A DNA stretch of 64,000 nt from assembly GCA_963665265.2 (NCBI GenBank), contig OY762224.2, positions 3,844,001 to 3,908,000 on the forward strand, in the 5' to 3' direction. This document shows positions 17,529 through 26,860 of this stretch, one piece after another (the first letter of the stretch is position 1; each line of letters starts with the position of its first letter). Made by a program: the position numbers and the translations under genes. The notes beneath the pieces are model-generated. The model saw nothing but the letters and a program-made list of their open reading frames with translations, was not told the DNA's origin and searched no databases. Source of the stretch: CAXXHQ01 sp963665265. Its GTDB lineage: Bacteria; Planctomycetota; Planctomycetia; Pirellulales; Thermoguttaceae.

Positions 17529-17556
17529 GTTAGTTTTTACTCTCTATGCGCCCGAC

Positions 17557-18498
17557 TTAGGCCACAACTTGATCCAATGCGTTCAGCAAGGTTTGAGTCA
17601 GTTCTTCCCAACGCGGCTTGGAAACTTGGGCCGTCGCTCCGACCTGCTCTCCCTTTTTCACGTTGTCTTTCGAGATCAACGAGGAGAAGAGAACCACAGG
17701 AAGTTTTTTGAGGACCGGATGTTCGCGAATTTTTCGCGTAAGCGTAAATCCATCCATGCGGGGCATTTCCACGTCGGAAATAATGCCGCCGATGAAATGG
17801 GAAATCGACTCTTCGGAATGCTCGGTCGCCACGCTGCACAGATATTCCCACGCCTCTTGACCGTCGGCGAACCCTTGGCAATCGTGGTAGCCGGCTTGGC
17901 CTAACGAATCGTCGATCATTTGACGAATCATTAGCGAGTCGTCGGCGTAGATGATTCGTGGACGATGGGGCTCCGGACGATCGCCGGGAGTTTGCAAAGA
18001 CGCGGGAACTTGACCGTTGATTCCCAATACGCTGCCTAGAGCTTCGAAGTCGAGAATCGTGACAATTTTCTTATCGATCAAGATGATGCCCGTGACCGGG
18101 GCGTTGAGCCCAGGGCAGTGGGGGAGTTGCGTGAAATTTTGCCAAGACACGCGATAAATCCGGTCGATGTCTTGAACTTTGAACGCCACCATCTGATTAT
18201 TGAATTCTAAAAACAAATGCGTTTCGGGATCGCTGGAAGGCGTATCGTCTTCCCAAAGCGCTTTACGCAAATTCACCAACGGAACGACCAAATCGCGGAT
18301 TCGCACCACGCCTTCCACTGCCGAGGGCGAGTGCGGCAAAAAAGTGGCCGGCTGGCTATTGCGAATTTCGCGGACCTTGGCGACGTTGACGCCGCACAAA
18401 CGATCGGCGACTTTGAAGACGAGAATTTCAACTTCATTCGTCCCCGCTTCCAATAATATGCGAGGATCGACGGCGGAGGACATGACGGGAGCTGGCAT
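17557..18498 (-). CDS. cheV: CheV-type chemotaxis coupling protein (CheW plus receiver)
   Basis: 313 residues. A CheW domain (about 20-165) includes GVNVAKVREI, GVVRIRDLVVPLVNLRKAL and GIILIDKKIVTILDFE. A receiver domain (180-310) has YADDS, phospho-acceptor Asp in IISDVEMPRMDG and KP as SKPRWEE. CheV links chemoreceptors to CheA, and its phosphorylation tunes adaptation. No cheA, cheW, cheR or cheB is nearby; the partners here are the chemoreceptor near 34.4 kb and cheY near 24 kb, so chemotaxis genes are dispersed. Confidence 0.93.
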   Translation of the reverse strand: MPAPVMSSAVDPRILLEAGTNEVEILVFKVADRLCGVNVAKVREIRNSQPATFLPHSPSAVEGVVRIRDLVVPLVNLRKALWEDDTPSSDPETHLFLEFNNQMVAFKVQDIDRIYRVSWQNFTQLPHCPGLNAPVTGIILIDKKIVTILDFEALGSVLGINGQVPASLQTPGDRPEPHRPRIIYADDSLMIRQMIDDSLGQAGYHDCQGFADGQEAWEYLCSVATEHSEESISHFIGGIISDVEMPRMDGFTLTRKIREHPVLKKLPVVLFSSLISKDNVKKGEQVGATAQVSKPRWEELTQTLLNALDQVVA

Positions 18499-19092
18499 GG
18501 CTTAGTCTTTACGCGGTTTGGGTGATGCTTTTTTGCCGAAACGGCTTCCTTGAAACGCCGACTTTTATTGATTCCGAGGCGGCCATCGTTCTTTTTCACT
18601 CGCGCTGACGGCTTTATTCAGCCGAGTGGGCGAGGCGATTTAACCGCAAAACGCTACATTTACAACTGCGGATTCAACAGTCCAACGCTTCCGCTTACCA
18701 CCAAAATATAGGTGATAATAAGAGATTTGTCGGATTTGTCCGAGTAAATTTCCTATGGTCTCCGATCGGCGAAAAACGAAGTTTTTCGCGGTCCGGTTAT
18801 ACCGAAAAAACCGTTTCTTCCTCGTGTTTTACCCACATCTCCTCGACAACCGAAGCATTTTTAGAGTTGAATCGGCGCCTTCGAGAGTCGCTTCGTTCAC
18901 GTTCCTCGGCAAAAAGTTTCGTTTACGGGGAGTTGGGCGGGTGACATCGAGCCGCCAGGGATGTAATAGGCGGCTTGAGGCCACCCTTTCGTTCTAACTC
19001 CCATGACTCTTGTAGCTCTCGTTCGACCCTTTCCAGTAAAAAACGAATGGGTTAGACTGACGGGATACATCGTATTACCCAGGAGCCGCGTC
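18499..19092. other. Divergent spacer between cheV and the TPR gene
   Basis: No gene is supported. Two adjacent hairpins lie in the middle: GCGAAAAAC-gaa-GTTTTTCGC (18769-18789, perfect) and CGGTT/AACCG (18794-18813). They are about 280 bases upstream of the TPR gene and could be operators, a terminator pair or repeats. The frame of the TPR gene is open upstream to an ATG at 19003, but that stretch is not signal-peptide-like. Confidence 0.5.
18769..18813. other. Pair of adjacent hairpins upstream of the TPR gene
   Basis: A perfect 9-base stem with a GAA loop is followed 4 bases on by a 5-base stem. There is no T-run long enough to call termination with confidence. Confidence 0.4.
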
Positions 19093-20913
19093 ATGCGTTT
19101 TATTCATCTTGTATCGTTCTTCGTTGTTCCGCTGGCCGCCCTTTGCTTGTCGACGCCGACGGACGCTTCCGCACAAGCTCCTCGGAGCCGACTGGGGCAA
19201 GCGCTGCGCGGCGACGACGATTTAGATCCGCTCGATTCGTCGAAACCGGCCAAAGCAGAAAAAGGCAAGGACGAGAAAGACGCGTCGAAGAGCCGATTGC
19301 GGGGAAGCCTGCGAGCTTCCGACAAAGAGAAACTAAAACAAGAGAAAGACGCGGCGGGAAAGAAGGAGTCCGCCGGCGCCGGAAAAGAAGCGGAGAACGA
19401 GGAAGACCGTTCCGCCGCGGCGCCGTTCTATAAAAAAGCGATCGAGGCGATGGAAAACGCCAAGCTCGACGAGGCGACGGCGTTGCTGGATAAGGCGATT
19501 CAAGCCGATCCGCAATTCGCGCCGGCCTATTGCGATCGCGGTTTGATTTTCACGCAAAAAGAGCAATACGAGAAGGCAATCTCGGACTTGAACAAAGCGA
19601 TTCAGTTGGAGCCGAGCGGCGGACGATCGTACTTTAATCGCGGCTTCGCGTATTATCTAAAGGGCGAGATGGATAAGGCGGTCGCCGACTACGACATGGC
19701 GATACGATTATTTCCCGACTACGCCGAGGCGTATCGGGATCGCGGATACGTGAAGCTTCAGCGGGGCGACATCGCCTCGGCCTTGGGCGATTTAAATTAC
19801 GCCGTGCAAATGTTGCCGAAAGACGCCGCCGCGTTCGCCAGTCGCGGTCAAGCTTACGCGCGAATCAGCGATTGGGAACGCGCGTCGGCCGACTACACTT
19901 CGGCGATCGAAATTGAAGGGGACGACCCGGAAACGTGGTGCGATCGAAGTTTCGCAAGACTGATGCTCAAAGACTACGAGGGCGCCGTCGTTGACGTCAA
20001 TCAAGCGATCAAACTCGATCCCCAGGACGCGACGTTCGTTTACACGCGCGGCTACATTTTGCTTCGCAAAGGAGAACTCGACAAAGCGTTGAACGACTTC
20101 AATCAAGCGTTGAAGATGCAGCCGGGCTATCCCGTCGCGTTGCGGGAACGGGGTTACGCTTTGGCGATGAAAAACGAATATGAGTTAGCGATGAAAGATT
20201 TGGAGCAAGCGTTGAAGGACTTGCCCGACGATCAAGAGGCGTGGCTGGAGCGCGGCTACGCCTATTATTTACACGGCGAGCTGGACGCGGCGTTGGCAGA
20301 CTACGACAAATCGTCGAAGGCGGATCCGCTGTTTCCCGAGGCGTATTTCCAGCGCGCGATGGTCTTCCTCGATAAAGGGGATATGAGCAAAGCGTTGGCC
20401 AACTATAAAGAGACGATTCGCTTAGCGCCGTCTTCGCCTGCGGACTACGCGAATTGGGGGCGAGCGGCCGACAAGGAGAAGCGATTGAAGAGCGTGACCG
20501 CGCTCGAGGCGGAATTGGAAAAAGCCAAGGAAGCGGCGAAGAAGCTATCGCAAGAAGGAATCGAGCTTCACAAGAAGGACGAATTGGACAAGGCGATCGC
20601 AAAATACGACGAATCGTTAAAGATGTATCCTCGCGACGCGGAGACGTATTACAATCGGGGATTAGCGTATCGCAAGAAGGAAGATCCCGATCAAGCGTTA
20701 ATCGATTACACGCAAGCTATTAAGCTGGACGGAAAATACCTACCGGCCTATATGAATCGCGGTTACGTTTATTATAAAAATGGCGATTTAAACCGCGCGC
20801 TCGCGGATTTTGAAAAAGCGCTGGCTCTTGATCCGAAGAACGAGAAGGCCCAACAAAGCAAGGAAATAATCCTTGGGGTGATACGCGAATCACGTCAAAA
20901 GGAGAAGCAATGA
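19093..20913 (+). CDS. Secreted tetratricopeptide repeat protein, 13 TPRs
   Basis: 606 residues. ATG 19093 is chosen because AGGAG sits 7 bases before it and the next residues form a signal peptide (FIHLVSFFVVPLAALCLS ending ASAQ). A charged Lys/Glu-rich linker with two R-L-R-G/A-S type motifs leads into ten consecutive 34-residue TPRs (about 115-455), a helical spacer with E-A-E-L-E-K-A-K-E, and three more TPRs to the end. Each shows the G/A-Y/F-A and P signature positions (for example AYRDRGYVKLQRGD). TPR solenoids hold protein complexes; a periplasmic scaffold is likely. The partner is unknown. Confidence 0.9.
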   Translation: MRFIHLVSFFVVPLAALCLSTPTDASAQAPRSRLGQALRGDDDLDPLDSSKPAKAEKGKDEKDASKSRLRGSLRASDKEKLKQEKDAAGKKESAGAGKEAENEEDRSAAAPFYKKAIEAMENAKLDEATALLDKAIQADPQFAPAYCDRGLIFTQKEQYEKAISDLNKAIQLEPSGGRSYFNRGFAYYLKGEMDKAVADYDMAIRLFPDYAEAYRDRGYVKLQRGDIASALGDLNYAVQMLPKDAAAFASRGQAYARISDWERASADYTSAIEIEGDDPETWCDRSFARLMLKDYEGAVVDVNQAIKLDPQDATFVYTRGYILLRKGELDKALNDFNQALKMQPGYPVALRERGYALAMKNEYELAMKDLEQALKDLPDDQEAWLERGYAYYLHGELDAALADYDKSSKADPLFPEAYFQRAMVFLDKGDMSKALANYKETIRLAPSSPADYANWGRAADKEKRLKSVTALEAELEKAKEAAKKLSQEGIELHKKDELDKAIAKYDESLKMYPRDAETYYNRGLAYRKKEDPDQALIDYTQAIKLDGKYLPAYMNRGYVYYKNGDLNRALADFEKALALDPKNEKAQQSKEIILGVIRESRQKEKQ

Positions 20914-21308
20914 CGACTGAATCGCGAGAAAAGCGGTTTTTTACCGTATTTTTTCGTCTTTTCGTCGCGGGAGATCGGCCCCCCATGCATTTCGTCCAAG
21001 GCGGTCGGGGGGTTACGCCTCCATTTTTTCCGCAAAACTTGAATAACCGCGAAAGATTCGTTATCCTATCGGGCTAAGGCTGTTTCAATCGGACGGCGGC
21101 ATGCGGCGGATGCGAAGAATCAACTCGCTTAATCCGCCGAAGCGCGACGGAGTCGTCGCATTTCGAGTAGTTCGCATAGTAATCGCCGAAGAACTTTTCC
21201 TCGTCCTATCGCGTAGATTAATCGTCACCGGAATGTCTGCAATCGCGGACGTCATAGAACGGGCGCCTGCGGTTTTATGCTCAGATCGATTCACAAAAGG
21301 AGTTTCTC
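20914..21308. other. Spacer between the TPR gene and the epimerase gene
   Basis: T-rich runs at 20936-20958 may end the TPR transcript but no strong stem precedes them. Runs of CCCCCC (20980-20985) and GGGGGG (21006-21011) could pair across about 20 bases. No gene is supported. Confidence 0.4.
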
Positions 21309-22574
21309 ATGAGAACGACGAGTCGCGGTCTCTTTGCCGCGTTAGTGGGCGGCGTGATGTTGTTTGCGGTCGGTTGCGGACAAGAGTCGACGAAGCCGAG
21401 CGAGACGAAAGCGACTGTCTCGAAAGACGCTCCCGCTCCGGCGGCTCAAACTCCCGCCGAGAAACCCGTTGAAGCCCAACCCGCGGCGGCCGTTGGCGCG
21501 GAAGCGAACACCCCCAGCAAATCGGAGAATACAGGTAAAATGAGCGTGGAAAAAACTCCTTACGGAAAATTGCCATCGGGCGAAGCCGTCGATCAATTCG
21601 TGATCAATAACGGCAAAGGCCTCAAGGTTACGATAATCACCTACGGCGCAACGATCACTTCAGTCGAATTCCCGGATAAGAACGGCAAATCGGCGAACAT
21701 TACCGTCGGATTGGATTCGTTGGACGACTACTTGAAAAGCCCGCCGTACTTCGGAGCCACGATCGGCCGCTACGGCAACCGCATCGCCAAGGGCAAGTTC
21801 ACGCTCGAGGGCAAAGAGTACAAGCTGGCGACGAACAACAACGAGAATCACCTGCATGGCGGCGTGAAGGGATTCGACAAGGTCGTTTGGAAGGCCGAGT
21901 CGTTTGAGAAGGCCGGCGAGGTCGGCGTGAAATTCTCATACGTGAGCGCCGACGGCGAAGAAGGATATCCCGGCAAATTGGAATCGACGGTGACCTACAG
22001 CATTACCGCCGCTAACGAGCTTAAGATGGAATACTCGGCGACGACTGACAAGACGACCGTCGCCAACTTGACGAACCACGCTTATTGGAACTTGGCCGGC
22101 AAGGGCACGATCCTCGATCAAGTGGTATCGATCAACGCCGACGGCTACTTGCCCGTCGACGCCGGTTTGATTCCTCTCGGCGAAGTGAAGGCGGTAAAAG
22201 ACACGCCGATGGACTTCACGAAGCCGATGACGATCGGTTCGCGCATCGCCAAGGTAGAAGGCGGTTACGACCACTGCTACGTGCTGAACCAAAAGACGCC
22301 GAAGGAATTATCGCCTGTGGCGACGGTTTACGATCCGGCGTCAGGCCGTTTCATGGAAGTATTGTCGACGGAACCGGCCGTTCAGCTGTATACGAGCAAC
22401 TTCTTGGACGGCACATTCTCGGGCAACGGCCAAAAGTATGAGAAATACGCGGCGCTCTGCTTGGAGACGCAGCATTATCCCGACTCGCCGAACCAGCCGA
22501 AGTTCCCGTCGACGGTTCTCAAGCCAGGCGAAACGTATCACCACCTGACGATCCATAAGTTCTCGACGAAGTAA
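21309..22574 (+). CDS. galM: Aldose 1-epimerase (mutarotase), lipoprotein
   Basis: 421 residues: a lipoprotein signal with lipobox FAVGC (Cys 23), a Pro/Ala/Glu-rich linker to about residue 75, then a full GalM domain. Seen are ITYGATITSVEFPD, the sugar-binding GRYGNRIAKGKF, NHLHGG, the catalytic His in NLTNHAYWNL and the catalytic Glu in CLETQHYPDSPN. It interconverts alpha and beta anomers of aldoses. The lipid anchor puts it in the periplasm, where it would act on sugars from polysaccharide breakdown. GGAG lies 5 bases upstream of the ATG. A terminator follows at 22615. Confidence 0.95.
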   Translation: MRTTSRGLFAALVGGVMLFAVGCGQESTKPSETKATVSKDAPAPAAQTPAEKPVEAQPAAAVGAEANTPSKSENTGKMSVEKTPYGKLPSGEAVDQFVINNGKGLKVTIITYGATITSVEFPDKNGKSANITVGLDSLDDYLKSPPYFGATIGRYGNRIAKGKFTLEGKEYKLATNNNENHLHGGVKGFDKVVWKAESFEKAGEVGVKFSYVSADGEEGYPGKLESTVTYSITAANELKMEYSATTDKTTVANLTNHAYWNLAGKGTILDQVVSINADGYLPVDAGLIPLGEVKAVKDTPMDFTKPMTIGSRIAKVEGGYDHCYVLNQKTPKELSPVATVYDPASGRFMEVLSTEPAVQLYTSNFLDGTFSGNGQKYEKYAALCLETQHYPDSPNQPKFPSTVLKPGETYHHLTIHKFSTK

Positions 22575-22614
22575 CATTCTTCGAAGCGAAAATCGTCATG
22601 AACGATATTGCGCG

Positions 22615-22660
22615 GGGCGTTTTTCTCGTAGCCCGGGAGAGACGCCCCGTCGCTTTTTTG
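22615..22660 (+). terminator. Rho-independent terminator of galM
   Basis: GGGGCGT pairs with ACGCCCC (ending 22649), with inner TCTC/GAGA pairs, followed by six T. It sits 40 bases after the galM stop and before hemC, so the two genes are separate transcripts. Confidence 0.75.
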
Positions 22661-22696
22661 ATATCCTCTTTCAGCGCTCGACGGTCGGCGAATACG

Positions 22697-23599
22697 ATGG
22701 CTTTAAGACTTGGAACTCGCGGCAGTAAGCTCGCACTTTGGCAGGCCGAATGGATCGCAGGACGCTTGCACGCAATTGGCGTGGAAGCGGAAATTTCCAT
22801 TATTTCGACGAGCGGCGACAATACCATGCGACCGCTTTCTCAAATTGGAGGGCAGGGGGCCTTCGTCAAGGAGATTCAGCGGGCGCTCATCGAGGAGCGA
22901 ATCGATCTGGCCGTGCATAGTCTCAAAGACTTGCCGACCGACCAGCCGCGCGAATTGACCCTGGCCGCAATCCCGCCGCGTGAATCGAATCGCGACGTTC
23001 TGCTTTCAACGCGTTACGGCTCGCTCAAAGACTTTTCTTCGGGCGCGACGATCGCCACAGGTAGCGCGCGACGAGCGTCACAGCTTCGCCGATTGCGAAC
23101 CGATCTGACGATCGTCGACGTGCGAGGCAACGTCGATACGCGATTGCGAAAGCTGGATTCGGGCGAATTCGACGGACTCGTTCTCGCCGAGGCCGGTCTT
23201 AAACGCCTTGGTCTTACAGATCGAGTCGTCGAACCTTTTGATTTTCGCGACATGCTGCCCGCAGTCGGACAAGGCGCATTGGGCGTAGAGGCAAGGCGGG
23301 GAGACGGCGAGTTGATCGCACGACTCACCGCGCTCGACGACGAAGAGACTCGCGCATCGATTGTTGCCGAGCGTTCGATGCTCGCCTCGCTCGGGGGCGG
23401 GTGTCAAACTTCGATCGGCGCATGGGGACGCGTCGAAAACAAGCGTCTTCTGCTTATGGGGCGAATATTGAGCGAAGACGGAGCAAATCGAATCGAATGT
23501 GAGTTAGACGGCGAGATTTTAGCGGGAGAGGAACTGGGACGCCGCACGGCCGAAGAGTTAAGGCGGCTCGGCGCAAGCGAGCTTCTCCGAAGCGAATGA
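22697..23599 (+). CDS. hemC: Hydroxymethylbilane synthase (porphobilinogen deaminase)
   Basis: 300 residues, slightly short of the usual 310. The N-terminal LRLGTRGSKLALWQAEW, VHSLKDLPTD (catalytic Asp), GSARRASQLRRLRTD and PAVGQGALGVE are all present. The dipyrromethane cofactor cysteine is in LGGGCQTSIGAWG; the usual E-G-G-C is G-G-G-C. It polymerises four porphobilinogens into hydroxymethylbilane for haem and corrinoid synthesis. ATG 22697 is chosen from homology to the family N-terminus; the open frame extends 33 codons upstream through the galM terminator. No other hem gene is adjacent. Confidence 0.95.
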   Translation: MALRLGTRGSKLALWQAEWIAGRLHAIGVEAEISIISTSGDNTMRPLSQIGGQGAFVKEIQRALIEERIDLAVHSLKDLPTDQPRELTLAAIPPRESNRDVLLSTRYGSLKDFSSGATIATGSARRASQLRRLRTDLTIVDVRGNVDTRLRKLDSGEFDGLVLAEAGLKRLGLTDRVVEPFDFRDMLPAVGQGALGVEARRGDGELIARLTALDDEETRASIVAERSMLASLGGGCQTSIGAWGRVENKRLLLMGRILSEDGANRIECELDGEILAGEELGRRTAEELRRLGASELLRSE

Positions 23600-23623
23600 G
23601 CCGATGCACATTTTTTCAGCGCA

Positions 23624-23655
23624 TAAAAAAAGGAGCGGAAAACCGCTCCTTTGAA
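23624..23655 (-). terminator. Terminator between hemC and cheY, probably bidirectional
   Basis: GGAGCGG-aaaa-CCGCTCC is a perfect stem with a stretch of A before it and TTT after it. The minus-strand reading has the longer T-run, so it mainly serves cheY, and it also lies 33 bases after the hemC stop. Confidence 0.85.
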
Positions 23656-23723
23656 TATCGTTAACATTCGATTCGTAGGAACTTCGGCCGATTGCGTCGG
23701 CGAATTCCGAATAGGAATCGTTT

Positions 23724-24101
23724 CTAAAGGGCCGAAACTTCGACTAAGCAAGAGTGCATCGTTTGCTGTAATTGCTCGGGCAAGAACGGCTTGGCGATGA
23801 AGTCCTGCGCACCTTTGCGAATAGCCTCGGAAATGAGCTTCGTTTGATTGAGCGCGCTCACGACGACGACTTTCGCATTGGGGTCGTTTTGCAAAATGGA
23901 TTGCAAAGCGTACATTCCGTCGGTGCCGGGCATCACAATGTCCAACGTGACGGCGTCCGGTCGCAGTCGAACGTATTCCTCGACGGCTTGTTTACCGTTC
24001 GAGGCTTCGCCGACTACTTCCCAACCGTCGTCCGACAAACTGTCGCCGACCATTTTTCGCATTAGAAGCGAGTCATCCACGACTAAAACACGTTTTGGCA
24101 T
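23724..24101 (-). CDS. cheY: CheY-like single-domain response regulator
   Basis: 125 residues, receiver only: VVDDS (7-11), phospho-acceptor Asp 54 in VTLDIVMPGTDG, Ser 82 in VVSALNQ and Lys 104 in IAKPF. The MPGTDGMYAL run and length are those of chemotaxis CheY proteins that bind the flagellar motor switch. It is monocistronic with its own terminator. Confidence 0.9.
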   Translation of the reverse strand: MPKRVLVVDDSLLMRKMVGDSLSDDGWEVVGEASNGKQAVEEYVRLRPDAVTLDIVMPGTDGMYALQSILQNDPNAKVVVVSALNQTKLISEAIRKGAQDFIAKPFLPEQLQQTMHSCLVEVSAL

Positions 24102-24536
24102 CGCTAGGCTTCCTTGAATATTATGCGGTCGGGGCCGCGCAACTTCGCGGCGTCAGGCACACCCGCCCTCGGATTCGTATTGAAATATAGGTTACGTTCG
24201 GAAAAAGCAAGCGTGAGAAAATGTTTTTCCTAAAACCGTAGCGGGGGACCTCTTCACGCCCAAAGGCCTGCGCTAATCGGCGTAATCGGACTTTTCCGCA
24301 TAAACGGAACGGCAAATTCGGCGCGTCCGGCCCGGCGATCAAGTTCGAATGCAGTCCCCTTCGATACGATAGATATTGCGTGGAGGCGATTAGCGTTCTC
24401 CGTTTGTCGGCCAAGGTAGACCGACACGGTCGATCGCGCGACGCCGCACGACGAAAACGAGGGGAGTCGCCGTCGAGCTCCCAATGTATGATCTATTATT
24501 TTGGCGGAACCTTCTTCGCTTTCGAGGAACCTAGCG
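24102..24536. other. Divergent spacer between cheY and a small membrane protein gene
   Basis: A perfect hairpin GCCGCG-caactt-CGCGGC (24134-24151) lies about 33 bases before cheY and may fold in its leader. Nothing else was recognised. Confidence 0.45.
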
Positions 24537-24830
24537 ATGATGGATATAACCCGAAATCAATATTTTCTCGCCGGCTTGGTATTGCTCTTTCTCGGGCTGG
24601 AATTTCATTTCGTCGACTCCTTAGTTCTCTCGCCGGAGTTTACGCAGTTTTTGGCCGAGCGGTCGGGGAATCCGGTCGCCGCGGTTAGCGCAACGACGCA
24701 AACGATTTTTCAAACGGAGCGACCTTCCGTTCAAAAGACGGTTCATTTGCCGGAGTGGATGGGCTGGTGCTTCATGTCGATCGGTAGCGTTCTCATTCTA
24801 CATAGCGCCGCGATGAAAAAACCCGGCTAG
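24537..24830 (+). CDS. Small two-pass membrane protein, hypothetical
   Basis: 97 residues. Two hydrophobic segments (about 9-27 and 74-92) flank a 45-residue polar loop. ATG 24537 is preferred because GAGGA lies 8 bases before it; the frame is open to 24501. I do not recognise a family. It lies upstream of the RDD-DUF58 operon but 174 bases away with no clear link. Confidence 0.6.
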   Translation: MMDITRNQYFLAGLVLLFLGLEFHFVDSLVLSPEFTQFLAERSGNPVAAVSATTQTIFQTERPSVQKTVHLPEWMGWCFMSIGSVLILHSAAMKKPG

Positions 24831-25004
24831 TCGCATTTCCGCCTATTTTTTCAATCGGACGGCAAACTAAGCGCATCGGCGGCGAACGTCGTTCGTCGGC
24901 TTGCTAACCCCCCGTTTTTCGGCGATAATCTACGCTGGACATCGCCAGGAGAATACGCGCCGTCACGGCGCTTGCGCTTACAGGGGTTTGCCGACGAAAC
25001 GCGA

Positions 25005-25853
25005 ATGAATCATCGCTCATCGCCAATTGACACGAGAATTGAAATCATTGCGCCGGAGAACATCGCGTTTCAATACGCAGTCGCCGGTCCGTTTCGTCGT
25101 CTGCCCGCCTACGTCATCGACCTGGTCATTCGCATAATAACCGTTATCGTTTGCACGTTAGCATTTCTTTTTTTATCCTCGACCACGTTCTCTTCCGGAG
25201 CGTTCGGTCTCGGCTTGGCGCTCGTTCTTTGGTTCGTATTGGATTGGTTTTACGGGGGATTCTTTGAAACCGTTTGGAACGGACAAACGCCGGGCAAACG
25301 GATTATGAAAATCCGCGTAATCTCGATTGACGGTCGACCGATCAACGGGACGCAAGCCGTTATGCGCAATATTCTTCGCGCCGTCGATTCGCAACCGGTT
25401 CTATTTTACCAACTGGGCTTCTGGACGGCCTGCGCGAACGATCGTTTCCAACGTATCGGAGATTTGGCGTGCGGAACGATGGTCGTCGTCGAGGAGCGTG
25501 CCGACATGAGCGGAGTAATTCGCGTTTCCGACGAAAAAGCTCTGGAATTGGCCGACCGGATACCAATTCAGTTTCGGGTCACGCGAGGTCTTGCTAAAGC
25601 GCTTTCGGCCTACGTCGAGCGGCGGCGATTGTTCTCCGAGGCTCGCCGCGCGGAAATCGCCTCGCGGTTGGCCGAACCGCTACGCATGCGTTGGAATTGG
25701 CCGCCGACCGATCCGGATCGTTTACTGTGCGCGCTCTATCATCGCGTTTTCGTGGAAGAGAATCGGGCGTCGAAGGAACGTAGCGTCGAAACCGGCTCCT
25801 CGGCCATTCCTATCTACGAGATGCTTGCCGAAATGGAGGAGCCGCAACGATGA
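25005..25853 (+). CDS. RDD family membrane protein
   Basis: 282 residues. FRRLPAYVIDLVIR carries the R-x4-IDxxI signature that names the family. The next segments (about 38-60, 66-84 and a weaker one near 115-135) surround GQTPGKRIMKIRV, a conserved loop, and RIGDLACGTMVV near 160-170. The soluble C-terminus has an unusual helical extension of about 95 residues. RDD proteins are small membrane proteins of poorly known role, some acting in transport. It starts a seven-gene operon and its stop overlaps the next start by 4 bases (ATGA). Confidence 0.88.
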   Translation: MNHRSSPIDTRIEIIAPENIAFQYAVAGPFRRLPAYVIDLVIRIITVIVCTLAFLFLSSTTFSSGAFGLGLALVLWFVLDWFYGGFFETVWNGQTPGKRIMKIRVISIDGRPINGTQAVMRNILRAVDSQPVLFYQLGFWTACANDRFQRIGDLACGTMVVVEERADMSGVIRVSDEKALELADRIPIQFRVTRGLAKALSAYVERRRLFSEARRAEIASRLAEPLRMRWNWPPTDPDRLLCALYHRVFVEENRASKERSVETGSSAIPIYEMLAEMEEPQR

Positions 25854-26842
25854 AAGCGTCGGAACATCTTGAAAAACGAGTTTCGGACTGGCGCGAGTTG
25901 GAGACGTTGTGCCGCAGTTTGGAAACGCGGTTGATTCGTCGGATTTCGTCGGAGAGCGCATGCCGATTATCGAGGCTCTATCGTTCGGCATGCGCCGATT
26001 TGGCGTTGGCCGACGCCTATCAACTTCCGCCAGGAGTGATCGCGTATTTACATCAACTTGTAGGGCGGGCGCACAATCAACTATATCGGAGCCGCTCTTT
26101 TCAAATCAAACGCTGGCTGCAGGAGATGTTTTTCACGACTCCCGGTCGATTGCGGCGTAACCGTTATTTTCACGCATCTTCGGCGCTATTCTGGGGACTC
26201 GCCCTCGTGACGTTCCTCATGGTTTATCAACGCCCGAACTACGCTGAAACGATACTCGGATCGGGAATGGTCGACCGGCTAACAGAGGACTTTTCAAAAT
26301 CAGTCGAACGCAAAACGGAAGAAGGGGGCGAGGCGGGATCGGTTATGGTCGGATTTTATATTCGACACAACACGTCGCTCGGCTTGCAATGCTTCGCGAT
26401 GGGCCTGCTCTTCGGCGTGGGAGGACTTTTTTCGTTGACTTTTAACGCGATTCTAATGGGCGCCATATTCGGCTATATGGCCCGATCTCCTTGCGCAAGC
26501 AATTTTTTCACCTTCGTCGCCGCGCACGGTCCGTTCGAATTGACGGCCATAACCTTGGCCGGAGCGGCGGGAATGCAGGTCGGGTTCGCCTTAATTAACA
26601 CTGGCGGATATCGGCGGGGCGTCGCTATGCGACTCGCCGCTATTGAAGCCGCGCCGACGCTTTCGGTTTCCGTCTTGTTTTTCATCTTCGCGGCGTTCAT
26701 CGAAGCGTTCTTGTCTCCTTCGACGGCGCCCTTTTCGGTGAAGCTTGCGGTCTCTGCGGCGACGACGATTTTGATAATCACTTACGTCGCGATCCTCGGC
26801 AGACGCGAGAAGGTTTTTCCTGAAACGTCCATTTTACCGTAA
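25850..26842 (+). CDS. SpoIIM-like (DUF95) membrane protein
   Basis: 330 residues. A soluble helical N-terminus (1-95, with WRELETLC) is followed by about six membrane segments and the family pattern in YIRHNTSLGLQCFAMG, GLFSLTFNAILMGAIFGYM and AAHGPFELTAI. SpoIIM is an engulfment factor in Bacillus, but this broad family occurs in many non-sporulating bacteria with MoxR/DUF58 clusters, so sporulation is not implied. It overlaps the RDD gene by 4 bases. Confidence 0.88.
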   Translation: MKASEHLEKRVSDWRELETLCRSLETRLIRRISSESACRLSRLYRSACADLALADAYQLPPGVIAYLHQLVGRAHNQLYRSRSFQIKRWLQEMFFTTPGRLRRNRYFHASSALFWGLALVTFLMVYQRPNYAETILGSGMVDRLTEDFSKSVERKTEEGGEAGSVMVGFYIRHNTSLGLQCFAMGLLFGVGGLFSLTFNAILMGAIFGYMARSPCASNFFTFVAAHGPFELTAITLAGAAGMQVGFALINTGGYRRGVAMRLAAIEAAPTLSVSVLFFIFAAFIEAFLSPSTAPFSVKLAVSAATTILIITYVAILGRREKVFPETSILP

Positions 26843-26860
26843 AGGTTTTTAGATCTATTC

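Larger units (their letters stand above)
17081..17556. other. Palindrome-rich spacer after the cassette
   Basis: No credible gene. Four palindromic repeats lie between 17327 and 17478, and a terminator serving the minus-strand cheV gene lies at 17494-17528. The repeats mark the right border of the AT-rich cassette, and units at 14501 mark the left side. Confidence 0.7.
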
